Shown here: positions 18,846-26,642 of the stretch, piece by piece | How the letters are laid out: the number at the start of each line of letters is the position of its first letter | Position numbering within the stretch: position 1 is the first letter of the stretch | Origin: Nitrosospira sp. Is2 | Lineage (GTDB): Bacteria; Pseudomonadota; Gammaproteobacteria; Burkholderiales; Nitrosomonadaceae | Direction: 5' to 3' | DNA: 64,000 nt | Assembly: GCF_033095785.1 (NCBI RefSeq) | Contig: NZ_CP137134.1 | Span: 868,001 to 932,000 of the forward strand | Notes under the pieces: generated by a model | What the model was told of the DNA's origin: nothing | The model's database searches: none | The model's input: the letters and a program-made list of their open reading frames with translations, nothing else | Made by a program: the position numbers and the translations under genes

Positions 18846-19145
18846 TCACTCATCCTGCTCGATACGCGTGATGGGTTGGGCGGTAAACAAATACTCTTTC
18901 ATTTCTGCCGAAAATCTCGGATCCCTGCGTCGGATCCACTCCAGCATCATAGCAGCATGCTCTTTCTCCTCATCCCGATTGTGAGTCAGAATCGCCTTGA
19001 GTTCCTCGTCCTTGCATGCGCTTACCCGCTGGTTATACCAGTCGATCGCCTCCAACTCTTCCATTAAGGATACGATTGCCCGGTGCATATCGCGGGTTTC
19101 ATCGGAAAGCTCCTCGATAGGTTCATGATAACCTTCACTTGCCAT
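18846..19145 (-). CDS. Encapsulated-ferritin-like (EncFtn) protein
   Basis: The 99-residue protein starts after a very strong ribosome site (AAGGAGGACGT-ATG). It matches the EncFtn family closely: HRAIVSLMEELEAIDWYNQR is followed by a second helix with HNRDEEKEHAAMMLEW. Iron ligands by comparison with the Rhodospirillum rubrum protein are Glu30, Glu60 and His63. Two such helices form an annular decamer with ferroxidase activity. Known relatives load into an encapsulin shell through a short C-terminal targeting peptide. Here the protein ends TRIEQDE, directly after the conserved core, and no encapsulin gene lies beside it. It may act without a shell or supply a shell encoded elsewhere. Confidence 0.88.
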   Translation of the reverse strand: MASEGYHEPIEELSDETRDMHRAIVSLMEELEAIDWYNQRVSACKDEELKAILTHNRDEEKEHAAMMLEWIRRRDPRFSAEMKEYLFTAQPITRIEQDE

Positions 19146-19268
19146 ACGTCCTCCTTATTTGCCTATAAAACCAGATAGCCCAGATAACATTCTCCGCCAA
19201 GCCTGCGAGGGAACTTCAGTTCGGCATGTTATCAGGATAATAGGGTAATTAGGCCGTGCCGGGCTCAT

Positions 19269-19331
19269 GCAGCAGGATTTTCCTTAAAGGCAGCAGGATT
19301 TTCCTTAAAGGCAGCAGGATTTTCCTTAAAG
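19269..19331. repeat. Three perfect tandem copies of a 21-bp unit
   Basis: The unit gcagcaggattttccttaaag occurs three times without mismatch. The length is a multiple of three, but no credible gene spans it. It lies upstream of the EncFtn gene and next to a terminator-like hairpin. Confidence 0.95.
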
Positions 19332-19474
19332 AGTTGCCTTGTCTTTTCCAGTTGCATGCAATTTTTAAAAGCGCCGCCACGCAATCCGGTAACCGCGGGT
19401 CGATCCTGCGATTACGCAGGCAGTCGCACCCGGCGGGATGGATCGGGTGAATTTGGGGCAAGTTTGGGCACCTC

Positions 19475-19536
19475 AAAAAAAAACCCGGCGGGATTGACCC
19501 CTACCGGGCTGCGGCGTCTGCAGAGGGGTAGACGCC
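19475..19536 (-). ncRNA. Possible small RNA or leader with terminator (3' end)
   Basis: On the minus strand a perfect 7-bp hairpin (GGCGTCT/AGACGCC, 19536-19513) is followed by a GC-rich hairpin (19508-19484) and nine T residues (19483-19475), which is a typical intrinsic terminator. The loop of the first hairpin (ACCCCT) is complementary to AGGGGT in the second, so they could pair. No convincing gene precedes this terminator on the minus strand, so it may end a small RNA with unknown 5' start. I recognise no RNA family. Confidence 0.35.
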
Positions 19537-19768
19537 AGCGGCGGCATCTATTAAAGGAAAGGAGGGATAGATACCGCGATTTAATAATCTCATACACATA
19601 TGTCCATCTGATGACAGCCCTGCCATACGAACAGTTGTAACAATTGAGGAGGAAACTTTGACAACATGACCCTCGTCATTGGCAAGGGTCAAGCGGGGTC
19701 ATGATGATCGACAGTGCGTAGGAAGCGGTATGCGTGATCAGCCGCTACAAGATACGAGGAGATACGCC

Positions 19769-19846
19769 ATGGGCAACACAATAATTTTTTGGGGTACGTA
19801 TATTCTTGTGCTTGCCGCCGGCTTGGGGCTTATGGCAATAAGTTGA
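19769..19846 (+). CDS. Putative 25-residue single-pass membrane peptide
   Basis: ATG follows GAGGAG at good spacing. The frame encodes MGNTIIFWGTYI and then a Leu/Ala/Gly-rich hydrophobic stretch, ending with TGA; almost the whole peptide could span a membrane once. It resembles small membrane subunits in size, but I cannot name a family. No partner gene is adjacent. A pair of competing inverted repeats (CATGACCC, AGGGTC and GGGGTCATG, 9664-9703) lies about 70 bases upstream at 19664-19703 and might act as a leader structure. Confidence 0.45.
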   Translation: MGNTIIFWGTYILVLAAGLGLMAIS

Positions 19847-20045
19847 ACCAGCTTTGAGTTGAACCAGCTTTGGGTGCAGATGAAACGAGGCCAAATGGAG
19901 CCTTGGGCGTATTCTCTTCAGAGCGCCGTTGGCTGGAAGTCGCGAAAAACTGCTATCCAGCATGGCGGCGCAACCTGCCTAAATATTGCCGGGTTATTTG
20001 TAGTGTTCCTGGGGAGAACCTCATGCAAGGCCTTCCCCGACCGGG

Positions 20046-20282
20046 TCACTCTGCGCTAAGGGCCAAAACGATAAGCAGCCAGCTTGCGGGCCCTAATTCA
20101 AAACCGTGATCGTGCTGAGCATGCGTTGGCAGCGCGCTACCTTTTGCCAATGCAACTTCACGACCACAACCTCTGCACCGGTAGATTCCCGAATCAGGAA
20201 CGACAGTCCCAGGGGGGTATCTTTTTTCAAAATTGAAATGGGGAGATCGAACAAGAAAGCTTGAATCCAGATATTGGGCCAT
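20046..20282 (-). CDS. Small zinc-ribbon-like protein, unknown function
   Basis: The 78-residue frame contains PPGTVVPDSGIYRCRGCGRE followed by a His-rich part (PTHAQHDHG). The SGIY-CxxCG pattern is seen in short zinc-ribbon proteins of proteobacteria, with the Cys pair and His residues as likely ligands. No strong ribosome site precedes the ATG at 20282, so the start is uncertain. It is isolated, with gene-poor DNA on both sides. Confidence 0.5.
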   Translation of the reverse strand: MAQYLDSSFLVRSPHFNFEKRYPPGTVVPDSGIYRCRGCGREVALAKGSALPTHAQHDHGFELGPASWLLIVLALSAE

Positions 20283-20777
20283 GCTACGGATTTTTATTGA
20301 ATAAATAAGGGTAGGAGCAAGAAGCAGTCTCTACCTATAACGGTACTTACGTCTAATAAAATAGCGCAAGTACGCGACTTTTCGTATTGTACCAAAGTAC
20401 AGCTTACTGATGAGTATGAGTCCAAGATCGAACCCCATCTCGCTTTTACTCGATTGGCCGCATCAGGACACTGCACGTGTTGTCTTGCCACATGCCTGAT
20501 CTGTACTGTGTCCACGCTTGCCTGAACCCCTTGCCTGCTGCTCTACCGCGCTCCTGTCCAGGCGTTCTCTCCCCGGTTTATACGACTATAAAGAGAGCGC
20601 CGTTTCCGGCCTCCACACCGCATTAACGTGGTTTACCACACAGACTCCCTCCCCTCATCCGCTTAGTCTGGTTTGTGCCTCCTTAGGTGAATGAATGACC
20701 GTACCGTATACCTCCTCGCCTGATTTCCTTCCTGATAGGCAGCTCGTTAGAGCAGCATTTTTGCAAAGGAGAAAATT
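20283..20777. other. Gene-poor stretch before the alcohol dehydrogenase gene
   Basis: About 500 bases carry no convincing coding frame. A 73-codon minus-strand frame (20294-20515) has no family signal. The promoter for the alcohol dehydrogenase cassette should lie near the right end, but I cannot define it. Confidence 0.4.
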
Positions 20778-21932
20778 ATGTTAGCAATGAATTACAGAGG
20801 GCCTTATCGGGTTCGCGCAGAGCAAAAACCCGATCCCGTTATTGAACATCCTAATGACGCCATCGTTCGAGTATCGCGTTCTTGCATATGCGGTTCGGAC
20901 CTGCACCTTTATCATGGGCTGGTCCCAGACACCCGGGTCGGCATGACCTTCGGACACGAGTTTACCGGCGTTGTCGAGGAAGTGGGTTCATCGGTTCAGA
21001 ATCTAAAGGTCGGGGATCACGTCCTGGTCCCTTTTAACATCTTCTGTGGCTCCTGTTTCTTCTGCAAACGCGAGCTCTACGGAAACTGCCATAACACCAA
21101 TCCTGAAGCTACAGCAATTGGCGGAATCTATGGCTACTCCCACAGTGCCGGCGGTTACGATGGGGGCCAGGCCGAATTTGTCCGCGTGCCCATGGCTGAT
21201 ATCGACCCTACCGTTATCCCCTCGGACTTGGATCTGGATGATGCGGTGCTGTTAACTGATGCTTATCCCACGGGGTATCAGGCGGCCGAAATGGGGGACA
21301 TTAAGGAAGGTGACACTGTCGTCGTTTTTGGCGCCGGCCCGGTAGGTATTTTCGCCGCCAAATGCTCTTGGCTGATGGGAGCCGGTCGTGTGATCGTCGT
21401 TGATCATTTGGAGTATCGCTTAGAGTTCGTAAAGAATTTCGCCCAGTGTGAAATCGTCAATTTCAAGGAAGTGGACGATATGGCGATTCACATCAAAAAG
21501 ATGACGGACTGGCTGGGGGCCGACGTATGCATTGACGCGGTTGGATGCGAGGCTGACGGGAGCTTTGCGCAGAAGTTTGCCGGAGTGGTAATGAAACTGC
21601 AGGCGGGTTCCGCTACTGCCCTCCACTGGGCCATCAATTCCGTGCGTAAAGGTGGCAACGTATCGATTGTCGGGGTTTACGGGCCTACTTTTAATGCCAT
21701 TCCCATTGGTAACGCCCTAAACAAGGGCCTTACGCTTCGCATGAACCAGGCGAGCGTCAAGCGACACTTGCCGCGTTTAATCGAACACATCCAGGCCGGG
21801 CGGATAGAACCGAAAAAAATCATTACACATAGGGTTCCCCTGGAAGAGGTTTCGGATGCGTATCATATTTTTTCAAGCAAACTCGATAATTGCATCAAAA
21901 CGATATTGTTTCCGCCGAGCGCTCGACATTGA
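20778..21932 (+). CDS. Zinc-dependent alcohol/formaldehyde dehydrogenase (MDR family)
   Basis: The 384-residue medium-chain dehydrogenase starts after AAAGGAG. Catalytic zinc ligands appear as CICGSDLHLYHG and TFGHEFTG, a structural zinc loop as CGSCFFCKRELYGNC, and the Rossmann motif as VFGAGPVGIFAAK. The sequence belongs to the group that includes glutathione-independent formaldehyde dehydrogenases and threonine-dehydrogenase-like enzymes. Substrate is not readable. A small unknown protein and a permease follow on the same strand, so the three may be one stress-type cassette. Confidence 0.9.
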   Translation: MLAMNYRGPYRVRAEQKPDPVIEHPNDAIVRVSRSCICGSDLHLYHGLVPDTRVGMTFGHEFTGVVEEVGSSVQNLKVGDHVLVPFNIFCGSCFFCKRELYGNCHNTNPEATAIGGIYGYSHSAGGYDGGQAEFVRVPMADIDPTVIPSDLDLDDAVLLTDAYPTGYQAAEMGDIKEGDTVVVFGAGPVGIFAAKCSWLMGAGRVIVVDHLEYRLEFVKNFAQCEIVNFKEVDDMAIHIKKMTDWLGADVCIDAVGCEADGSFAQKFAGVVMKLQAGSATALHWAINSVRKGGNVSIVGVYGPTFNAIPIGNALNKGLTLRMNQASVKRHLPRLIEHIQAGRIEPKKIITHRVPLEEVSDAYHIFSSKLDNCIKTILFPPSARH

Positions 21933-21961
21933 GCTGCCCCGAGCTACAGGAGGAGGTCATT

Positions 21962-22450
21962 ATGAAAACTGCAAACGACTATTCCCATGTTCAAGGATGG
22001 GGTGCTGATCTGGATCCGCAAAACAGGCCCGCGTATCCAAAAGAAAGAATGCCCGCTCGCCTTACTGGCGTGCACTGGGATCAACCGGACCAGCAGGAAC
22101 AAAAAATCGAAATCCTGCGTTCGAATGAGCGCCCGGGTATCACACCCATCTTCGGCACAAGTACCCCGCCATCCGGGTTGAGCGGATTGATACGCCGTGG
22201 GGCCTTCAAATTTAGCGAGAACGATATCCGCCATTGGCTGCTCCTGCTGTTTGCTGACCGGGTAAACGTATGCGAAGGGCTAGTCCAGGATTTGAACAAG
22301 GGTCATATCCCCCATATTCTTGATGAGATGGGCTGGAAGGCAGAGTTAAAGTACAACCGCGCAGGCGCGGTTCGAAAACTTGCGATCGGATCCGTATTGC
22401 TTGGGACCGCAATCTGCCTGATGAAGCGGAAAAGACGGCGCGAATCGTGA
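21962..22450 (+). CDS. Hypothetical protein with C-terminal membrane segment
   Basis: The ATG follows AGGAGG at ideal spacing, giving 162 residues. The N-terminal part is polar and rich in Pro, Trp and Asp. The middle has PPSGLSGLIRRGAFKFSEND, and a hydrophobic segment near 140-155 (IGSVLLGTAICLM) precedes a basic tail KRKRRRES, which fits a membrane anchor with the basic end in the cytoplasm. It is 29 bases after the alcohol dehydrogenase. I cannot assign a function. Confidence 0.8.
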   Translation: MKTANDYSHVQGWGADLDPQNRPAYPKERMPARLTGVHWDQPDQQEQKIEILRSNERPGITPIFGTSTPPSGLSGLIRRGAFKFSENDIRHWLLLLFADRVNVCEGLVQDLNKGHIPHILDEMGWKAELKYNRAGAVRKLAIGSVLLGTAICLMKRKRRRES

Positions 22451-22491
22451 TAATCGTAATAGCCGCACGTATGCGAAGCTAATCCCCAAGA

Positions 22492-23832
22492 TTGCCGCAA
22501 TCTTTTGTGGCCGGCGTTGCGCCCACGAAGAAGCAGAAAACAAACAGAAAGAAAAAGGTAAAAGAAAGGGCCTGCCAATTGAATGATGTATCTGGACGCA
22601 ACGCCGGTTCTATCATCCCAGAAAAATTAGCGCCCCTGGGCACGAACCATGAAGTCCCCGCCGGTGAATATCAGGGTGAATCAAAAGCATCCCTCCATGA
22701 CGCTGCCCCGTCAATCACGGAGGATGAAACAGCGCCAGCCCCCGCTTTAATTAATCGCAAGATAGCGACGGCACTATGGATACTGGCCATCATTGCGCTG
22801 ATTGCTGCGCTACATTTCGCCCGTGCTTTCTTCGTTCCCCTATTATTCGGCATTCTCGTGAGCTATACGTTAGGGCCGATCGTGGACTGGTTCGAGCGCT
22901 ATCACGTTCCGCGTGTAATCGCATCAGCATTGGTATTGGGCGCGCTCCTCGGCGGCACATCCTGGACGGTACTCTATTTAAGTGCCGATACTGAAGCAAT
23001 CATCGAAAAGCTTCCCGAAGCTGCCCGAAAGCTGCGACAGAATCTGCACAATTTGTTATCCACTAAGCCGGCAACCCTCGAGCGTGTTCGGGAAGCTGCC
23101 AGCGAACTGGAAAACGCGGCTGTTGATGCCGGTTTGAAATCAGAAGCCGCACCGGTGGTTATTACCCAGGAACCCAACCCCAGCACATGGCTGCGGGACT
23201 TCGTACTCACTCAGGCGGCGCTCCTTGTCGCGTTTGCAGCGCAAGCTCCGGTAGTGTTGTTGCTTACTTACTTTCTGCTGGCCGCGGGTACGCATTTTAG
23301 ACGCAAACTGGTAAAACTTGTCGGGCCGTCGCTGTCACGGAAGAAAGATGCAGTCCGGATACTTGAAGAGGTAGATGTACAGATCCAGCGCTACCTGCTT
23401 GTCATCCTGATATCAAACATTCTCATCGCGGTCCTGACATGGCTCGCCTTCGAAGCCATCGGACTCGACCATGCCGGCGCGTGGGGCGTAGCTGCCGGGG
23501 CGCTGCGCTTCATTCCGTATCTTGGAACAGTCACGATTGCGATCGCCAGTGGCATATCCGGCTTGCTGCAATTCGGGTCACTCCCGCTCGCACTCTCTGT
23601 AACAGCCGCTTCCGTGGTCGTTTCCTTCGTAATCGGAATGGTGTTTACGACATGGTTACAAGGAAAATTTGCGCGCGTGAACGCAGCCGTGCTCTTCATC
23701 GTCCTCTTATTTTTCGCCTGGCTGTGGGGATTGGCCGGCCTGTTGCTGGGCGCGCCACTGCTGGCTATCGCCAAAGTGGTTTGTGATCGAATTGAGTCGC
23801 TTAAACCGATCGGTGAACTGCTTGGGCGTTAG
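22492..23832 (+). CDS. AI-2E family transporter / PerM-like permease
   Basis: The 446-residue protein has a hydrophilic N-terminal tail of about 75 residues followed by seven to eight membrane segments. The family pattern RFIPYLGTVTIAIASGISG and a C-terminal GLLLGAPLLAIAKV block are clear. Members export small molecules or ions; the AI-2 role applies to only some of them. The exact start is uncertain because there are several codons in the tail. It ends the dehydrogenase-linked run. Confidence 0.88.
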   Translation: MPQSFVAGVAPTKKQKTNRKKKVKERACQLNDVSGRNAGSIIPEKLAPLGTNHEVPAGEYQGESKASLHDAAPSITEDETAPAPALINRKIATALWILAIIALIAALHFARAFFVPLLFGILVSYTLGPIVDWFERYHVPRVIASALVLGALLGGTSWTVLYLSADTEAIIEKLPEAARKLRQNLHNLLSTKPATLERVREAASELENAAVDAGLKSEAAPVVITQEPNPSTWLRDFVLTQAALLVAFAAQAPVVLLLTYFLLAAGTHFRRKLVKLVGPSLSRKKDAVRILEEVDVQIQRYLLVILISNILIAVLTWLAFEAIGLDHAGAWGVAAGALRFIPYLGTVTIAIASGISGLLQFGSLPLALSVTAASVVVSFVIGMVFTTWLQGKFARVNAAVLFIVLLFFAWLWGLAGLLLGAPLLAIAKVVCDRIESLKPIGELLGR

Positions 23833-24058
23833 CAGGCAATCAACCGCAGCCAGCAATCCTTCAACATGCGCGGCCACAAAGAAGACAGCGGCTATTACCC
23901 TACTGCCCTTTCAGACCGAGCAACACTGATGTTTACTCGATTCTATTGCTGTGCTTAAGGCGGAGTGCCTGTTGTTTCCGCAACACATTGCCGATAGCCG
24001 GTTACGACGGTTGCTATGAGAAAAACGACACTGAGGCTTATGCTAGAATAGGCGCTCC

Positions 24059-24143
24059 GGAAGCGTGGCCGAGCGGTTTAAGGCACTGGTCTTGAAAACC
24101 AGCGACGGGCAACCGTCCGTGAGTTCGAATCTCACCGCTTCCG
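24059..24143 (+). tRNA. tRNA-Ser (anticodon TGA)
   Basis: The cloverleaf is complete: acceptor GGAAGCG pairs with CGCTTCC, the anticodon stem-loop is CTGGTCTTGAAAACCAG with TGA, a long class II variable arm (CGACGGGCAACCGTCCG) follows, and the T-arm is GAGTTCGAATCTC. The genome does not encode CCA here (CCG follows). Small unknown ORFs lie directly downstream, as often seen at tRNA insertion sites. Confidence 0.97.
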
Positions 24144-24324
24144 CCGCCCATCCTTCAAAACTCGTATGAATAAAGGATTTTTGAAGTTCCCACCCGTTTT
24201 GCTCTACAAATAAATACACAATCCGGACACCGACTCATTAATGGATGAGGTAAGACGGGTCCCATGAATTCTCGGGCTCGAACAGGCCGAGCTTCAGCCA
24301 GATCAGGCTAAGGGGTGGAATCCA

Positions 24325-24657
24325 TTAGGAAGTCCGAGACTTGATGTCAAACCAGCTTGCGAGTTCATCAACTGTTGAGGACAGTTCACGCCTTTGTTCG
24401 ATCGATAGTTTTTCTGCCTTAATGGTGTGCATGCCCCGGCCTGCCGGATCTCTTAATCCGATCGGGTCAATAAGCGCATTAAGTTTGCTTAGCGACTCCC
24501 GCGCATAGTCGTCCAAATCCACCGGGTCTACCTTACTTATGCCGGAAGCACATTCAGCAAAGGCATCCGCGATTGAAGCAGCTTCACCTTTAGGGTGAGG
24601 AAGCATGAGGTTACTGCGCGCTGTTTTGAATTTTTCAGCGGGAAATGAGAATCTCAA
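24325..24657 (-). CDS. Hypothetical protein (110 residues)
   Basis: The frame starts with TTG preceded by AAGGGGG four bases away, which is a good start. The protein is mixed-charge without signal peptide or membrane segment, with helical stretches such as SIEQRRELSSTVDELASWF. No family is recognised. It lies just after the tRNA-Ser gene on the opposite strand. Confidence 0.5.
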   Translation of the reverse strand: MRFSFPAEKFKTARSNLMLPHPKGEAASIADAFAECASGISKVDPVDLDDYARESLSKLNALIDPIGLRDPAGRGMHTIKAEKLSIEQRRELSSTVDELASWFDIKSRTS

Positions 24658-25024
24658 CTAAGCCCCCTTATTTATAACGCACATCATTAAAGACAAGAAC
24701 CCCATACTACGCTGAGAGCGAGGCTAAGAGAACACATATCTTTCTTGATTCCGATCATGACTCTACAGCTCCCACTTCGGCGCGCCACCTCTTGCGTGAA
24801 TCCAGGGAATTGACAGGGTTGAGTAAGTGCTTTGGTTCGGTCTGGGCCTCTTTAAAGTCGCAGGGTCGACTACCGACAACCGATAACCCATACCCAAGCA
24901 TGAAGGTCAATCCAGTTAGAAGCGGCACAGCGGTACCCACCGCACATCCGTTCGCCTCGATCAGGCGACTGTTCCACGTCATCAATAGCTGGGTGCGGAA
25001 TCGCACAGATCGGATCATTTTTGA
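24658..25024. other. No clear gene
   Basis: This interval holds only short overlapping frames on both strands without ribosome sites or family signals. It is part of the gene-poor tract after tRNA-Ser. Confidence 0.4.
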
Positions 25025-25086
25025 ATGAGATTATTACCTCCTCGGCTTAAACAATATTTCTTAAATGAACGACGAAAGGACGGAAC

Positions 25087-25258
25087 GGTGAATACAGCGA
25101 ATTTGTTAGACATGTTCGGCTTAAGTGGCGACGCGGGAACCGATGATGAGCTAGGCGCGTTTCTTTTTCGTCTGGAATCGGAGACCCCCAAGTTATCGGA
25201 CACGGACTCGATAGCAGCCATGTTCCCTTCAATGACGTATCTACATTTTGACGCCTAA
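25087..25258 (+). CDS. Possible small acidic protein
   Basis: A GTG at 25087 is preceded by AAAGGA at suitable spacing and opens a 56-codon frame; the same frame reaches back to ATG at 25025 (77 residues) without a ribosome site. The product is acidic, with LLDMFGLSGDAG and an Asp/Glu-rich middle. No family is recognised, and coding status is uncertain. Confidence 0.3.
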
Positions 25259-25395
25259 CCTGTAAACAAAAAAATCGGAACAGCCAAGGCTCAGTATCGA
25301 GGAAATTCGTTTTTAGTAGTGTCCTTTAGTAAATAGCACGCCAAAGCTCGTCCAACGTCGAAACCATTTAATAACTTTCTAAACTTCTTAATACC

Positions 25396-25617
25396 GTGCC
25401 TGCCTCCATCTATTGCTACCACTGCCATAAGCCCCATCCGCGGGAAGAGATGCAATTGTTCGCCACGAGAAATGGCAAACGATGGCGATGCGAGCGCAGC
25501 ATCAAGGGCGCTCTGGCAGATAAGGAAACTCGCGACGCATTCGGGCGTCAGGCTTCAGAGGCAAATAAGGCAGAGGCTCAGGCGCGAATAAGAATGGCGG
25601 CAAAGACCGAACAATAA
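25396..25617 (+). CDS. Small Cys-containing protein, unknown function
   Basis: The 73-residue frame begins with GTG. It has YCYHCHKPHPREEM near the start and WRCERS further on, which suggests a small metal-binding knuckle, followed by an Ala/Glu/Lys-rich helical tail (ASEANKAEAQARIRMAA). The pattern of three Cys and two His is compatible with one zinc. Start and function are uncertain. Confidence 0.5.
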   Translation: MPASIYCYHCHKPHPREEMQLFATRNGKRWRCERSIKGALADKETRDAFGRQASEANKAEAQARIRMAAKTEQ

Positions 25618-25864
25618 TGCAGTAACGCTCTGGCGGACGTATTACGACGTATTACTTAACGTCTGAATACCTTCTGCTGGATAACAGGTTGAGCATTTTC
25701 ACGTCTGCTGGGTGAAATGCTCGTCTGGTCCCTCCCGCCACCGATCATACTCGAAGCGTGATTTTGCCAAAACCCCTACGGCTATATTGGATTGGCATTG
25801 CAACTTTTTCCAAACATGAGTAGTCTTATGCAGTGTATAGTTGTTCGTCAACCTGGGAGACATC

Positions 25865-26563
25865 ATGCAACAACCTGAACTTCGTTATTCTAGCCCGACT
25901 GCGCAGACCGGACTGGCGGTAGCCCGCAACAAGGTTTTGCGCAATACCTACTGGATGCTTGGCTTGACCATGATTCCGACGGTTATCGGCGCCATGATCG
26001 GGATGAGCACTAATTTCGCTTTCCTGGCGCAAGCTCCAATCATGGGGCCGCTGGTAATGCTTGCCATCATGATGGGTCTTTTGTTCGGTGTTAGCGCGAC
26101 CCGCAACAGCGCGATGGGGATCGTATTGCTGTTTGTGTTTACCTTCGTCGCAGGCTGGTGGCTGGGCCCGATGCTGCAATACGCGCTTCACTTCAAGAAC
26201 GGCGCTCAAGTCATCGCCACTGCCGCTGCGGGAACAGGCGCAATATTTTTCACCCTGGCAGGAATCGCTACCGTGACGAAGAAGGATTTCGGCTTCATGG
26301 GAAATTTCCTGTTCGTAGGATTAATACTGCTGATCATTGCTTCGCTTGCCAACCTATTCTTCGCCGTGCCAGCGGCCTCGCTCGCCATCTCGGCGGTGGC
26401 GGTGTTACTGTTCTCCGGCTTCATTCTGTTTGATGTAAGCCGCATCGTAAATGGTGGCGAAACGAATTACGTAATGGCGACGATGGGGCTTTATCTCAGC
26501 ATCTATAACCTCTTCACCAGCCTTTTGCACCTGCTGTTGGCTTTCTCGGGCGAGAGAGACTGA
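25865..26563 (+). CDS. Bax inhibitor-1 / YccA family membrane protein
   Basis: The 232-residue protein from the ATG at 25865 follows GGGAGA; a start eight codons upstream is less likely. It has seven predicted membrane helices and the BI-1 signatures NTYWMLGLTMIPT near the start and SGFILFDVSRIVNGGETNY near the end. Bacterial relatives interact with the FtsH protease or act as pH-sensitive calcium leaks. A shared terminator separates it from rlmD. Confidence 0.92.
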   Translation: MQQPELRYSSPTAQTGLAVARNKVLRNTYWMLGLTMIPTVIGAMIGMSTNFAFLAQAPIMGPLVMLAIMMGLLFGVSATRNSAMGIVLLFVFTFVAGWWLGPMLQYALHFKNGAQVIATAAAGTGAIFFTLAGIATVTKKDFGFMGNFLFVGLILLIIASLANLFFAVPAASLAISAVAVLLFSGFILFDVSRIVNGGETNYVMATMGLYLSIYNLFTSLLHLLLAFSGERD

Positions 26564-26590
26564 CGTAGCAAATGGCAGGCATAGCAGCAT

Positions 26591-26622
26591 AAAAAAGGGC
26601 GGCTGAGTATAGCCGCCCTTTT
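26591..26622. terminator. Bidirectional terminator between the BI-1 gene and rlmD
   Basis: The sequence aaaagggcggct-gagtat-agccgccctttt is a perfect 12-bp inverted repeat with A and T tracts. It serves the converging BI-1 (plus) and rlmD (minus) genes. Confidence 0.9.
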
Positions 26623-26642
26623 CATTTCCCAGGTACTCCCCT

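Noticed and set aside
19256..19450. 64-codon plus frame over the 21-bp repeats
   Set aside because: It has no ribosome site and its repeated peptide simply reflects the repeat unit being divisible by three.
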